64,000 bases of DNA from Lampris incognitus (GCF_029633865.1 NC_079216.1:66314774-66378773); one strand, 5' to 3'. Counted from the first letter of the stretch, positions 37,301-45,838 are shown. The notes: generated by a model from the letters alone, not told the origin. Made by a program: numbers and translations.

Positions 37301-40192
37301 TTGGGGCGCCTGTTTGGGGGGAAGGGGGAACTGGGGGGATCCTCCCATGTGCTACGTCCCCCTGGTGAAACTCCTCACTGTCAGGTGAAAAGAAGCGGCT
37401 GGTGACTCCACATGTATGGAAGGAGGCATGCACAGCGACCGGGACGGCTCAGAGGAGTAGAGTGATTGGCCAAGTACAATTGGGGAGAAAAAGGGGGGGA
37501 AATCCAAAAAAAAATATATATATATATATAAACTTATTAAACTGGCCATGCAAAAGTTTTTCATATAAATTAATCTGTTTTATTGATATCTGATACTGAC
37601 TATTCAGCTCAGTTTCAGTTCATGAAAGCCTTTGCTTCTAAAAGTGTTTGCATTTTAAAAATCTGTCGGTCCGATGTGGACAGTCCAACAAAAACAGTGT
37701 ATTAGCACCAAATAGTAATGGAGATTTATTTAGCTAGCTAGCTAGCAGCGATTGGCCCACCAGAGAGGAAAAGGCGAAACGTCCTCTCCGGCGGACCAAC
37801 CAGAGCGAGGCGTCAAAGATGGTCAACTCACAAAAGATAGTAATGTAATGGAAATCTTTGAGATTGCCACTTGGAATAATTTTCAGGTTTTTATTACTGA
37901 ATGTTGCTTTTATATTATCATTATACAGAATTACTTTGAAATCCCGTTGAAATATATTTCAATTTGACTTTGCAACACAGCAAAACATTAAAAGATAAGT
38001 GGGTGGGGAGTGAGAGCTTTCTGAAGCAGAGCTGTACGGATGCAGAAAGCAGCATAGTTATCGGGTTATTTGCAGCATCTGTCGCCACCTTACGATGCTG
38101 TGACTGCAAACATTCCCAAGTCCTCTGTGAATGGGACACATGGCCGTTGCAGAGCCCTAGAAAGAGAGAGTTACGTCAACTCCGTAGACGGCAATGGGCC
38201 AATTATTTAACAGCAGTGGCGGATCACGGGAGCCCCGGATAGTTCCAAACAGTGCGACCCGGGGCAGTAGGATTTCCATGGCGAAGGTATGTTTCTCGCA
38301 TTAATCAAAGGTCAATTTACAGGTAAGAAGCTACAGTTGACATTTTAATGATGACCATTTTACAAGCACGTTTGAATCAAATTAACGATGTAATTTAAAG
38401 CGTGACAGCTCGTCAATTCCGACACATGCGCATAGCATATGTGTCACGTTAGAATATATCTATATCTCTATATAAATGTAACAATCTGAAAATATTGGTT
38501 AGTAGTTACCAGAAATCGCGGCTAAGCAGTTCATTTAAATGACCCGCCAAGCTTCGGTTGGAAATATTCGGCGGCTATATGAACCACGTGATCCTCTCGT
38601 GTTCTGACCCCTCATTGACGTAACTTTCTCTTTCTCGGGCTCTGGGTCGTTGTAACTCTAGTTCATGGTCACGCCCATATTTGCAAATGAAACCGATCGT
38701 TGGTTTCGGTCGTTACGCCACTGTATTGTTTATAAGGCTGGGGATACCTGCAGTCAGTTTAGACTGAAGAGGTCACTTATGCCCCCTTTCCACTACATGG
38801 TACCGACTCAACCTCCGGAAAGTACCGGCATTTTGGTAACTATTACCACTTTTCTGGTACCACCGTTGTCGAGGTTCCACAAAACCTGGAGCAGGTACCA
38901 AAATCAATGCAGACCAGCTACACTGAGGAGTTACTGTTACGGTAATGGAAAACGACACTCTGCGAGCCGAGTCGAGTTGAGCCGGTACCATGTAGTGGAA
39001 AAGGGGCATCAGATGAGTGATGAAACGTTTCTGTCAGTAAACATGTCCAGATGAACTCATTCAACCTTCATTGATTTTCTTACCTGGATTATTGATTATC
39101 GTAATGAATAGTGCTACATATATTCCATTTGAAGAAGGAAAGCGCTGGCGAGACAAGTTAAACTAGGCTGCAGAGGGAAAAAAATCAGTGAGGAAAATAA
39201 AAATGCTAATATATACCTGTGGGCGGCGCAGTGGTTAGCGCGGTCGCCTCACAGCAAGAAGGTGCTGGGTTCGAGCCATGGGGTAGTCCAACCTTGGGGG
39301 TCGTCCCGGGTCGTCCTCTGTGTGAAGTTCCCCGTGTTTGCGTGGATTTCCCGCCACAGTCCAAAGACATGTAGGTCAGGTGAATCGGCCGTACTAGATT
39401 GTCCCTAGGTATGAATGGGTGTGTGTGTGGGCCCTGTGATGACCTGGCAGCCTGTCTAGGGTGTCTCCCCGCCTGCCACCCAATGACTGCTGGGATAGGC
39501 TCTAACATCCCCGCCACCCTGAGCGCAGGAAAAGCGGTTCAGATAATGGATGGATGGACATATACCTGTTAATTCTTCCGGGAAACTAGAAATGTATGTG
39601 AAGGAGATGTCTTGGTCGTGAAGAGTGGTAGATCACACTCACGAAGGGAAGTTCTGTGCTCCACTGACACAGGCAGGTCCAGAAAAATGCTCTTAAAGTC
39701 AAAAGGGATTGGACCGGCATAAAAAAAAGTACCCTGTTTTGTCCAGCTCCCATGTGCCAACCAGACCCAGTGGACCCAGCAACACTGGATAATATGGCCG
39801 TGTGTGTGCTCAGACACACGTTCTCCATCTGAGACGCTTGCTGTGGACGTTGGTGTTGGTGGTGGTCATGTGGAGCCATGGGCCTCTGGGCTTTTCTCAG
39901 ATGTTCCTGTCTTCTGTCCCCCTCCAAGCTGTTCACCCTCCTCTTTTCTCTTTTGTCATTTGTCTCTCTCTTTCTCTTTCCCTCTACCCATACTCCCATC
40001 ACTGCCCGGCAGCGGAGGGAGAGAAAGAACTTCACCCAGGAGGAGGTGTACTACCTGCTGCATGGGGTGAAGAGGTTCGGTGCTTCCTGGAACTCCATCT
40101 TGTGGTCCTACCCTTTCCAGCACGGGCGCACCAATGTTGACCTTGCCAGGAAGTACAGGCAGCTCATGTTAATGTTGGGCGGACGCAAATGA
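14992..40192 (+). CDS. terb1: Telomere repeats-binding bouquet formation protein 1 (Terb1), 22 coding exons
   Basis: Meiosis-specific protein that, with TERB2, MAJIN and TRF1, tethers telomeres to the inner nuclear membrane. Exons: 14992-15043, 15189-15299, 15571-15699, 16255-16386, 18500-18560, 18634-18752, 19565-19693, 19820-19972, 20061-20192, 20785-20910, 26865-27001, 27105-27170, 27229-27630, 27782-28248, 28347-28417, 29015-29110, 30037-30270, 33407-33487, 33602-33658, 33774-33806, 35006-35088, 40013-40192. The joined frame is open (about 1,016 aa; human about 727). Exons 2-10 encode ARM/HEAT-type repeats (for example KTDLTLLLDCLKFQMKSPDL, CVNNPQN, PICSFIAMTVSNN). Exon 11 has the LLHRINQLEKRE coiled-coil motif. 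Exons 16-17 have LCSELIDSEI and a Cys cluster. Exons 18-19 have TRF-docking-like motifs. Exon 22 is the MYB domain. The exon 13 donor (27631) is weak and the least certain junction. Most introns are phase 1. Confidence 0.92.
15714..15800 (+). repeat. (GT)n microsatellite next to a terb1 5' splice site
   Basis: About 43 uninterrupted GT units start 14 bases after the exon 3 donor (15700) in terb1 intron 3. Confidence 0.95.
16427..18180 (-). pseudogene. RTE-type (Expander-like) LINE reverse transcriptase, degenerate, in terb1 intron 4
   Basis: Minus-strand reading frames, in order, run from YERLDTKEGEKDLYQLARQ (about 18070) through PDDIPVEAWRCLG, the RT core DEWRRSILVPVFKNKGDVQS, SNYRAIKLISHSMK, YRFMPGKSTTD, GSALSPFLFAMVMD and the catalytic MFADDI, then EFKYLGSIVQSNGE and EYIRGTAQVGR. 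It ends with VTEEDAEDRKRWKWMIHCGD near 16450. Frameshifts and stops show it is dead. It lies antisense to terb1. The clade name is from memory of the family. Confidence 0.8.
18800..19432. repeat. Interspersed AT-rich repeat with TTAATCGATTAA-type ends, terb1 intron 6
   Basis: Both edges carry runs of TTAATNATTAA (18833-18866 and 19385-19420, including AATTAATCGATTAACGATT). The interior has no ORF. This looks like a hAT-type non-autonomous repeat of fish, but I could not fix its ends. Confidence 0.4.
21925..22262. repeat. Interspersed repeat, copy A (AGTCAGTTTTATTTGTATAG family)
   Basis: Starts AAGTCAAGTCAGTTTTATTT and includes GCCTCAAGAGGCTTTACAG, TCCTCGCATCGGATAAGGAA and AAGCAGTGTCCAGACGCCAC. 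The same order of blocks is found at 23098-23420. It is non-coding. Confidence 0.7.
23098..24010. repeat. Interspersed repeat, copy B with internal duplication
   Basis: Shares the blocks of 21925-22262, then repeats a segment (ACATTGAAACAGGATA, GATGCCAAGCAGT, CACACAGGGGAG, CTCACATCACACC) at about 23310-23500 and 23560-23710. It ends with GGTTATTCTATAAGAACAGG and GAGAAGGCCCTGCCACCA, a sequence common in fish repeats. Confidence 0.6.
24719..24763 (+). repeat. (CA)n microsatellite
   Basis: About 22 CA units in terb1 intron 10. Confidence 0.95.
25205..26170 (+). pseudogene. Non-LTR retrotransposon reverse transcriptase fragment, decayed
   Basis: Plus-strand pieces read in order: VHAVAIMYKNASSYVQTADG, GILQGDTC, the catalytic LDYADDITL, TDFKYLGSFV, LAFFRACVESILLYGSATWT, YTHLLMRVKNISWR, and AHFSGHCYRAK. 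Stops and frameshifts occur throughout. It begins inside the RT domain, so it is 5' truncated, as is usual for LINE copies. The clade is not assigned. Confidence 0.75.
28526..28960 (+). mobile_element. tRNA-derived SINE family 2, near full length, terb1 intron 15
   Basis: Head GGGGGCGTCCGGGTAGCATA, A-box-like TAGCATAGCGG, B-box-like GGTTCAAGTCCCC. The body has CTACAGACACAATTGGCCGT, CTCACTGTCCGGTGAAAAGA and GGGGTAATTGGCTGGGTACA. Family members also lie at 31662, 32824, 35336, 37129 and 46702. Confidence 0.8.
29472..29897 (+). mobile_element. tRNA-derived SINE family 1, full length, terb1 intron 16
   Basis: Head GGGCGGCACGGTGGTGCAGT with A box TGGTGCAGTGG and a B-box-like GGTTTGAGCCC. Then ACATGTAGGTCAGGTGAATC, a (GT)n tract at 29706-29760, the 3' module TGCTGGGATAGGCTCCAGCA and a GGATGGATGG tail. 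The 3' module resembles tails shared with L2-type LINEs. Confidence 0.82.
31346..31393 (+). repeat. (GA)n microsatellite
   Basis: GTGTGTG followed by about 20 GA units in terb1 intron 17. Confidence 0.9.
31662..31932 (-). mobile_element. SINE family 2, 5' truncated, terb1 intron 17
   Basis: Reverse-orientation copy: CTCCCCAGTTGTACCCGGCC, ATTACCCCACTCTTCC, CACCAGAGGGACGTAG and ATTCCCCCCAGTTC. It ends inside the family's GACCGACCAGAGRAGG block, beyond which a different repeat begins. Confidence 0.75.
31933..32350. repeat. Interspersed repeat with two related halves
   Basis: Two diverged direct copies: GGTCCTTGGACCCACCAGAC...AGACCAGGCTCCCTCTGCTG at about 31950-32010 and GGTCCCTGGGCCCACAAGAC...AGACCAGGCTCCCCCAGCCC at about 32227-32275. 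It is non-coding and the family is not named. Confidence 0.5.
32824..33257 (-). mobile_element. SINE family 2, near full length, terb1 intron 17
   Basis: Reverse-orientation copy with an A/T-rich tail at 32824-32850 and the tRNA head at the right end (TAGGCAACGGTATAGACCGC, CACGCTATTCGGGCAC). Confidence 0.8.
33407..33806 (+). CDS. terb1: terb1 exons 18-20: short in-frame exons with TRF-docking-like motifs
   Basis: Exons 33407-33487 (81 bp), 33602-33658 (57 bp) and 33774-33806 (33 bp) are all phase 1 on both sides and multiples of three, so each can be skipped without a frameshift. Exon 18 encodes VSLMPIRKDG and exon 19 encodes IQLTPLRRGA. Both fit x-L-x-P followed by basic residues. Human TERB1 binds the TRF1 TRFH domain through a short LTPRR-type segment just before the MYB domain, the position these motifs occupy here. 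That either binds Trf1 is an inference. Confidence 0.8.
35336..35766 (+). mobile_element. SINE family 2, near full length, terb1 intron 21
   Basis: A-box-like TAGCATAGCGG, B box GGTTCGAATCCCC, GTCAGGTGAAAAGAAGCGGC, GGGGTAATTGACCAGATACA, then a C/A-rich tail. Confidence 0.85.
35790..37090. mobile_element. Tc1/mariner-like element remnant, terb1 intron 21
   Basis: The left end reads GAAAATATCCACCCCC...TTGACATTTTTCACATTTTG and the right end GAAAAAGGGGGTGAATACTT, matching the inverted ends of a widespread Tc1-like family. On the minus strand 36423-36148 reads GNTIPTVKHGGSSIV, similar to the Tc1 transposase segment around its catalytic block, then loses similarity. There is a local direct repeat ATAAATGTCACAACATT near 36915-36960. 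It is a dead copy. Confidence 0.6.
37129..37520 (+). mobile_element. SINE family 2, internally deleted, terb1 intron 21
   Basis: Head GGGCATAGCGGTC and B box GGTTCGAATCCCC. It lacks part of the GGCATGTGGTAGTCTGCAG block and ends AAAAAATATATATATATATA. Confidence 0.82.
38640..39055 (+). mobile_element. LTR-like repeat, copy 1, split by a MITE
   Basis: The blocks GTAACTCTAG, TTTGCAAATGAAACCGATCG, GTTGGTTTCGGTCGTTACGC, CTGCAGTCAG and TCCAGATGAACTCATTCAAC match 52255-52440. A TATA-like TTTATAAGG is present; the other copy has AATAAA near its end. These LTR-like features are suggestive only. The MITE at 38780-39008 lies inside. Confidence 0.5.
38780..39008. mobile_element. PIF/Harbinger-like MITE with long inverted ends
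   Basis: Ends TGCCCCCTTTCCACTACATG and CATGTAGTGGAAAAGGGGCA are near-perfect inverted repeats, extending inward to GGTACCGRCTCAAC. TTA (38777-38779) and TCA (39009-39011) flank it. The homologous unoccupied site at about 52370 reads CACTTAGATGATG, consistent with a 3-bp TWA-type duplication carrying one later mutation. Confidence 0.75.
39220..39558 (+). mobile_element. SINE family 1, internally shortened, terb1 intron 21
   Basis: Head GGGCGGCGCAGTGGTTAGCG, B box GGTTCGAGCC, ACATGTAGGTCAGGTGAATC, 3' module GCTGGGATAGGCTCTAACAT and a TGGATGGA tail. Confidence 0.82.
40013..40192 (+). CDS. terb1: terb1 terminal exon: MYB/SANT domain
   Basis: The exon follows the acceptor CCGGCAG and runs to TGA at 40190-40192. 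It encodes 59 residues, including RKNFTQEEVYYLLHGVKRFG, WNSILWSYPFQHGRTNVDLA and RKYRQLM. The spaced tryptophan and hydrophobic residues are those of a telomeric-type MYB domain, and the exon matches the C-terminus of mammalian TERB1 closely. It ends 8 residues after RKYRQ. Phase 0 joins it to exon 21 at 35088. Confidence 0.95.
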   Translation, partial: RRERKNFTQEEVYYLLHGVKRFGASWNSILWSYPFQHGRTNVDLARKYRQLMLMLGGRK

Positions 40193-41990
40193 AACACTGT
40201 GTAGGTCGTTTCCATGGGCGTGCACAGCTGATTCTCTCTCCTTAAAGTGGTGCTAACTTTCTCTTATATCACAACGCGCTGCCGTCCATTTGCTCGCTGT
40301 TTTTTTTTTCTTTTCTCCCCTTCCCCAGAAACCAGAAACCTGGGGTTTGGGTTGTACCTGGTCGTGGCCCTGACACCAACCGAGCCAAGAGCAGCCCATG
40401 AATGATGGGAATCAACACCTTGGTATATCTACAAGACTTTCACTTCACCCACAGTTTGAAATATAGTATTAATTGCCCCCCAAAAAAAATAATCCAAAAC
40501 TGCATGTCCTGGGTGACGGTTGGCTGTCTGTTTTGTCAGGACGTTGAAGTTTTGATATGTAAGAGGATTTGTTTCACAACAACCTGCAGTGCTGTGCTCC
40601 TAGTTCCCAGCAGAGTTCAGGCGGTGGTGTTTTCGCAGTTGTCGGAGGATAATTCTCTGCCAGGCAGTGTCATGTTTACTTTCCCTTCTCACTAAAACAT
40701 TGAGAAAGTGTTTTGTTCCCCAAACAAATTTTCCTGTTATTTCCTTTTGTTATGAAATGAAGCTTCTGTCTGCACCCTTTGTGTCTGGTTTTTTTTTTCT
40801 TTCCCCCACATAAAACTGCCACCAAAAGGCCGTAAACCGGCATTCATAGAATTCACATGAAGCGAACTATGACCTGTTGACCAAATACCGCACGTCTGAC
40901 CTCCTTACCATAAAGTATCACGGACACACATTCTGAGAGGCTCTTCTTGCTGCTGTTTTGTTTGTTTTTGTGCTTTGGCAAGCCCTCTCCCGCGAGAGAC
41001 AGGAAATCAAGAGGAGGAACAAGTCAAGTCCAGCAGTTTTTATTTATAAAGCCCAGAGTCTCTGTGACAGGAATCGCAAACATGGCAGAGACAATGGCTC
41101 GCCGCGCTCTCTGCGGAGCCGTTACCAGCATGCTCTCTTAACTCAGCCCGCCGCTAAACGCTGGCTTGGCGGAGATCACAGTCCAGGAGGGCCTATCCCA
41201 CTCCGCGGGGACCCATCAGTGTGTTGTAAAAACCAGAAAGACTTCCTTCTCTGCCCTGCCCCGAGTTTCAGGCCGTTAACAGCGAGGGGCTGGAAGAGAT
41301 ACCGCGCCCGCCACATGTTTCACTAGAGCGTCCGTGAGGGAGAACGTTGTGTTGGGTACGTTGTGCGTGCACGCCCAACTCGCGTAGCACTCCTTCTCTT
41401 TAATAGCATTTATTGGTAGCATCAGCAAAACGGATGTGTTCTTTTGTTTTTGTCCATTTTAAGATGGGCTGAACTCTGTCCCGACTCCCACTAATCCGCT
41501 GCGGTGGGTAGAGGAGCCGGGGGAATGTGGTGGGAGAGGTATGCAAAGAGTAGATTTCACAGGCGCTGGACACTTTTGACCCAGGCTCCCCGAAAACCCT
41601 CTTCCTTTGGAAAGAATGTTACCCCCCCCCTCCTCCTCCCCTTCACTCCCCTCCTCCCTTCCTCTGGACTCAAATTCATCTGCCATGTCTCGGAGAGAAG
41701 GCACCGTGTCTCTTTACAGGCGCTTTCCAGAAGAAGAAAAAGGAGGTTTGTCAGCGTGTGCACATGGTGTGTCTGTCTTCTTTGCCGAGGGCTGGGACGA
41801 GACGCAAAGGGTGGCGTAAGAATGGAAGCTGCCTTTGCAGATGAGGACTAGCGGGTCCGTATGCCGATGTGCTCTGTGCTTCCAGTTCACAGTTGGGCCG
41901 AGGAGACACTGTCCACGATCTCTGGACCCCCTTTTAGGTCTAACGGCAAAAGTGTCTCTTTCCACCAATCGGTTTCTTTGCCATGTCAAA
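40193..41990. other. terb1 3' UTR and spacer
   Basis: The first part is terb1 3' UTR, with no clear AATAAA close to the stop. Near 41020-41060, CAAGTCAAGTCCAGCAGTTT resembles the start of the repeats at 21925 and 23098. No gene is recognised. 41980-41995 leads into a reversed SINE. Confidence 0.4.
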
Positions 41991-41995
41991 GTCAA

Positions 41996-42647
41996 GTCCA
42001 TCCATCTATTGTCCAAGCCACTTCTCCCCATCAGGGTGGCGGGGATGCTGGAGCCTGTCTCAGCAGCCATTGGGCGGCAGGCGGGGAGACACCCTGGACA
42101 GGCCTCCAGTCCATCACAGGGCCCACACACACATTCACATGTAGGGACACTTAAGTACGGCTGATTCACCTGACCTACATGTCTTTGGACTGTGGGGGGA
42201 AACCGGACCCAGACAGCGTCCGGATGTGGGCCACTTCAGGCAGTGATGCGGCACTGATGGTCTTCTTCTGGCCCTGACAAAATGGATGTGAGCCTGAAGT
42301 GGCCCGTGTGGTAAATGGTGAATATGGCCCAAATATCACAAAACTAATATGGGCCACCTTTGGGAAATATGTGGCACATGCAGCATTGCTATGGCTTGGT
42401 TCTGGCAAACGGGAGCGGACCGCCCAAGTGCCACCATTCCACGCGGTGTGTGGGCCGGATGAAGGGATGGGTGTGGGACGGGTCTGGGCCACAGCAGTTT
42501 CGCTAAAACCCATGCAGACACTGGAGAACATGCAAACTCCACACAGGACGACCCGGGACCACCCCCCCCCCCCAAGGTTGGACTACCCCGGGGCTCGAAC
42601 CCAGCACCTTGTTGCTGTGAGGTGACCGCGCTGACCACTGCGGCCCC
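41996..42647 (-). mobile_element. SINE family 1, reverse orientation, split by a TIR element
   Basis: 41996-42226 is the 3' module and middle of the SINE, and 42507-42647 is its tRNA head (GGGGCTCGAACCCAGCACCT, GTGACCGCGCTGACCACTGC). The middle is occupied by the element at 42227-42506, and about 14 bases of SINE are missing at the junction. Confidence 0.75.
42227..42506 (+). mobile_element. Non-autonomous TIR element (CCCAGAYAGC family), nested in a SINE
   Basis: Begins CCCAGACAGCGTCCGGATGT and matches 51602-52027 along its length (CTGGCCCTGACAAAATGG, GGTGAATATGGCCCAAATAT, CACATGCAGCATTGCTATGG). The right end is truncated at GTTTCGCTAAA, whereas the 51602 copy continues TTTGCTATCTGGGG. Confidence 0.7.
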
Positions 42648-43282
42648 CTGACGTCAAGTCCTGAGCTGCTAAATTAAAGGTCAACAATGTGACAACATAC
42701 AACCTTTCCCCCAGTTTACAAACATAAGGATGCGTAATACGTTTGGATGGAATATTTTATTTTGAAAAAGAAAAGAGACAACTTAGTGTTGCAGAAACTC
42801 CCCCCCACACCCCCACCCCACCCCACCACAAAGACAAACCGTTTTGCAGAGTTAAAAAGACCGATATTAAAAGTGAATCACAGCATACTGAACAAGTTAA
42901 ACACCGCCGCGTGTCATGATGTGAGCTCCGTGGAGAGCGTCTGGTCTAAACCCGCTCCACCAGACCCCCGAGCCGGGCTCCTCTCAGGGAGGCGCTGGGG
43001 TCGTGTCGACCTTCGCGCCTCTACCATCACCAAGCATCCCTGTGGTCACAGAAGGCATTCAGTTAATTCATCACCCCCCCTCCTCCCCCTCCCCCCCAAC
43101 ACCTTAATCACCTCCTCCTCCTCCTCGTTTAGCATCTAGCTGTACAAGACAAACACGAGTCGTTCTGCACCTTTTCTTCCTCCGTTTTACAGCGAACCCC
43201 TCGCTCCCTTTATCCTGGAGAACGTTTGAAGCATTTCCTGTTGACTTGTGAAGGCCAAGGCCTCAGCTGGCCAATGGGCTAG

Positions 43283-43458
43283 TTATGTCACGTGACGGCA
43301 GCGCATCCGCCATGTTGGAGGACAGCGGCTCTGTACTTCCGTCGTCGTTCTTGTGAACGCAGCTCGACCACGAGCCCTTCCGCGTGAGCCGGGGTCGCTC
43401 GCGTCGAGTTGTCCTCCAACATGGCGGAGCCGCGGTGTCAATGGAAACGTCACGTGAT
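43283..43458. repeat. Inverted-repeat element with E-box and YY1-like motifs
   Basis: The left arm has TGTCACGTGACG and CCGCCATGTTGGAGGACA. The right arm has TGTCCTCCAACATGGCGG and CGTCACGTGATT. The arms are about 45 bases, partly mismatched, with a loop of roughly 80 bases. It is probably a MITE. CACGTG and CCGCCATNTTGG are recognised factor motifs. Confidence 0.6.
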
Positions 43459-43897
43459 TGAGAGTAACCCATACGTTTTCTCTGCAGTCTCGGGGACTGC
43501 CCCCTAGCGGCTGCAAACTGCTCCTACAAGTCTCGTTATGAAATACGGATATTGCTGCTACAGTTTTCCAAAGAAACCAAATGTTCCAGAATATTCTAAA
43601 TTGTTGCCAAATCATTTTTAAAGTCTCTTCCGTGTCGTTCAATTTTTTGGTTTTTCTGTCGTTGCATCATCTGAATGTTAAGAGCCGCCTGTCACGCCTG
43701 TAGCGGGCCTCGGTCAAGCTGCAGTGTAATTTCCCAAACTTTTGCACAATTCCGCAGCGACGTTCAATTCAAATCCCGTGGGAAAATTGGTTTGTTGGAA
43801 TAGAAAAACAAAGGGAAAATTCAATTTTACAGCATACTCGAGTGTTGCTGTGTATATAAATATTTTTTTTAATACTTTCAAAACAATTAAATATCCC

Positions 43898-43903
43898 TTT
43901 ATT
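43898..43903 (-). terminator. Candidate poly(A) signal of the 44029-44991 gene
   Basis: TTTATT on the plus strand is AATAAA on the minus strand, about 125 bases after the stop codon. Confidence 0.45.
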
Positions 43904-44028
43904 AGGCCACATCAGATGACAAATACATTTTGTCCATGGTTGTTTAGCAATTTAGGTCATTGGTTAAGAGGGTTTTCCACACTCATCCACCGTCGTGCAT
44001 CCAACTCCCGTGGTTTATCACATTCCCT

Positions 44029-44991
44029 TCACATCGCCTCGGCTGAAGCGTTCATTTCTGCTGAAGGGATCTCCTCACAGGTCTTGACCTCGCCGGGACT
44101 GAGGTCATTAACAAGATCACTTCCTGTCTGCGCCAACTTCTTTACAAGTCCACTGACCTCGTCGCTGACGTCACACACAAGCTGCGTCACGTCCCCTGGA
44201 CCATCACACTCGGGCTTCACAGGCTCCACTAACTTGCTTGGGTCGGCAGCCTCAATGCCGTCCTGGTCTTGCCCGTCCCCAAGGGCTTCTCTGGACTCAT
44301 CTGGAGTGGCCGAGTGAGTAACGCTGCCCTCTGAGGACCTGGTGTCGATAGACTGCAAGGAGAGGTCAGGGACACCCAGGTCCGCCAAAGGGGCTGAGGA
44401 AATGACTGGTTCAAGGACAGATGCCTGGGTCAGCTGATCTGCTTCAGGTTTCAGAGCCTCAACTGGGGATGGTTCCGGTTCCGGGACTGCCACGGGCTCT
44501 GGATCTGGGATAAGGTTTGGAGTTGGTTCCGGTTCTGCACCAACCTCAGGTTCAGAAGCAGATGCCGATTCCACGACAGGCTCGGGTTCCGGTATGGGTT
44601 TGGGCTCGACGACAGGTTCTGGAGCGGAGATGGGCTGCGGTTCTGGAGGATCACAGACTGAGACCAGGGGCTCCGGTTCAGGCTCAGGTTGGGCTGGTGC
44701 AGGTTCTTCTAGTGCTACAGTCTCTGGTTCCGCGGCCGGTGGGGCCAAGACAACAGGGGCCTCTGGTTCAGGCTCCGCAGATTCTTCGACCGGTTCCGAT
44801 GCCGCCGCCGCCGGCTCCTGGGCTGCAGCAGCGGGTGGCGCTGCCTCGTCATCAGCCTCCCGGTTCTGTGGTACAACCAGGGCCTCCGCCTGCTGGTCGG
44901 CTGCAGGCTCCTCCGCCACCCTCTGTTCTGTGGCAACAGCGTCAGAGCTGTTGGCTGAGGTCTCCCGCCTCCTGCTGAACCGGTTTCCCAT
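44029..44991 (-). CDS. Probable N-myristoylated acidic, proline-rich protein (320 aa), unrecognised
   Basis: Single coding exon, 320 residues. The N-terminus MGNRFSRRR fits the N-myristoylation rule (Gly2, Ser6) followed by a basic cluster, which together suggest plasma-membrane attachment. Residues about 20-190 are low complexity, rich in Glu, Pro and Ala, with many PEPEP and PEPVV repeats. The C-terminal third is more complex (LVCDVSDEVSGLVKKLAQTG, then DLVNDLSPGE). Thirteen bases before the ATG is a good acceptor (CTCCTCGCAG, exon start 44999), and a donor (CAG/GTAGGT at 45838) gives a 5' UTR exon upstream, so this looks like a real spliced gene. The architecture resembles MARCKS/BASP1-type proteins but I see no homology to them. 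The Glu/Pro/Ala bias also opens long shadow frames on both strands. Confidence 0.75.
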   Translation of the reverse strand: MGNRFSRRRETSANSSDAVATEQRVAEEPAADQQAEALVVPQNREADDEAAPPAAAAQEPAAAASEPVEESAEPEPEAPVVLAPPAAEPETVALEEPAPAQPEPEPEPLVSVCDPPEPQPISAPEPVVEPKPIPEPEPVVESASASEPEVGAEPEPTPNLIPDPEPVAVPEPEPSPVEALKPEADQLTQASVLEPVISSAPLADLGVPDLSLQSIDTRSSEGSVTHSATPDESREALGDGQDQDGIEAADPSKLVEPVKPECDGPGDVTQLVCDVSDEVSGLVKKLAQTGSDLVNDLSPGEVKTCEEIPSAEMNASAEAM

Positions 44992-45060
44992 TGCAGAGCC
45001 TGCGAGGAGAGAATTAGAGGATCAACATCCGAACGTCTGCACACAAAAACAAAAACAGGA

Positions 45061-45121
45061 GGGGGGAGGGAGGGGGAGGACTCGGCAGATCCACAGCGGG
45101 GGGAGGGGAGGGGGGGGGGTC
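45061..45121 (+). other. G-run cluster (potential G-quadruplex)
   Basis: Several runs of three or more G separated by one or two A (GGGGGGAGGGAGGGGGAGG, then GGGGGGAGGGG and a run of ten G) in the 5' intron of the minus-strand gene. Confidence 0.6.
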
Positions 45122-45838
45122 GGGATCGAGACGTTCCTCTGCATGGTTTTCCAAGAGGTAGCCAAACGTATGAGAGCGTTGCACACCCCTTCTACCCGGC
45201 CCAGCATAGGCGTGGAACATTCCACAAGTTGCAGTCCCGAATCCCGCACCCCTAAAAGCCCGGGTCGTCATGTCGGCTCGACAAGCGGAGGCTGCAGCGA
45301 CAGTAAATACACACGAACGGTTCCTGCCATCCACCCAGCACGCACGCGACTTCCCCAACTCCGTGGCACCGTCATGTCCACACACACACACACACACATA
45401 TACATATATATGTATATAAGAAGATGGCTTCAGGTCGCCTCCCCTGACTAAACGGTGATGGACTCCTGGAAATCAGAGCAAGGTGGAGGTTTTCTCCCTC
45501 CCCCCTCTCCCCCTCCCCTTCACTCTCACGGCTAATTGAGTAGTGGGGGAAACACACCACACCTTCTCCCAGCTGCGGTCTGCCGAGGCGCAGCACACCC
45601 CGAACCCCCTCCGGCACCCCGAAACTCGGCCTCCACCCGCGGGACTCGGCCGTTTGGGCCAGCAGATTTGGGAGTTAAAAAAGTTAAAAGGAGCAAAAGG
45701 AGCCGCGGCGGACGACCCCTCCTCCCCCTCCCTCCCGCACCAAACAAGCTGCACATAATTAGCAAAACCATGTGAAATGAAACACACAACACCACCACCA
45801 ACGCGAGGCGGAGGAGGTGAGCGTGGAGCGGCACCTAC

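Noticed and set aside
44594-45451. Gly/Ser/Ala-rich ORF of 285 codons on the plus strand
   Set aside because: It is the antisense shadow of the GC-biased acidic-protein exon and continues into its intron, with no independent support.
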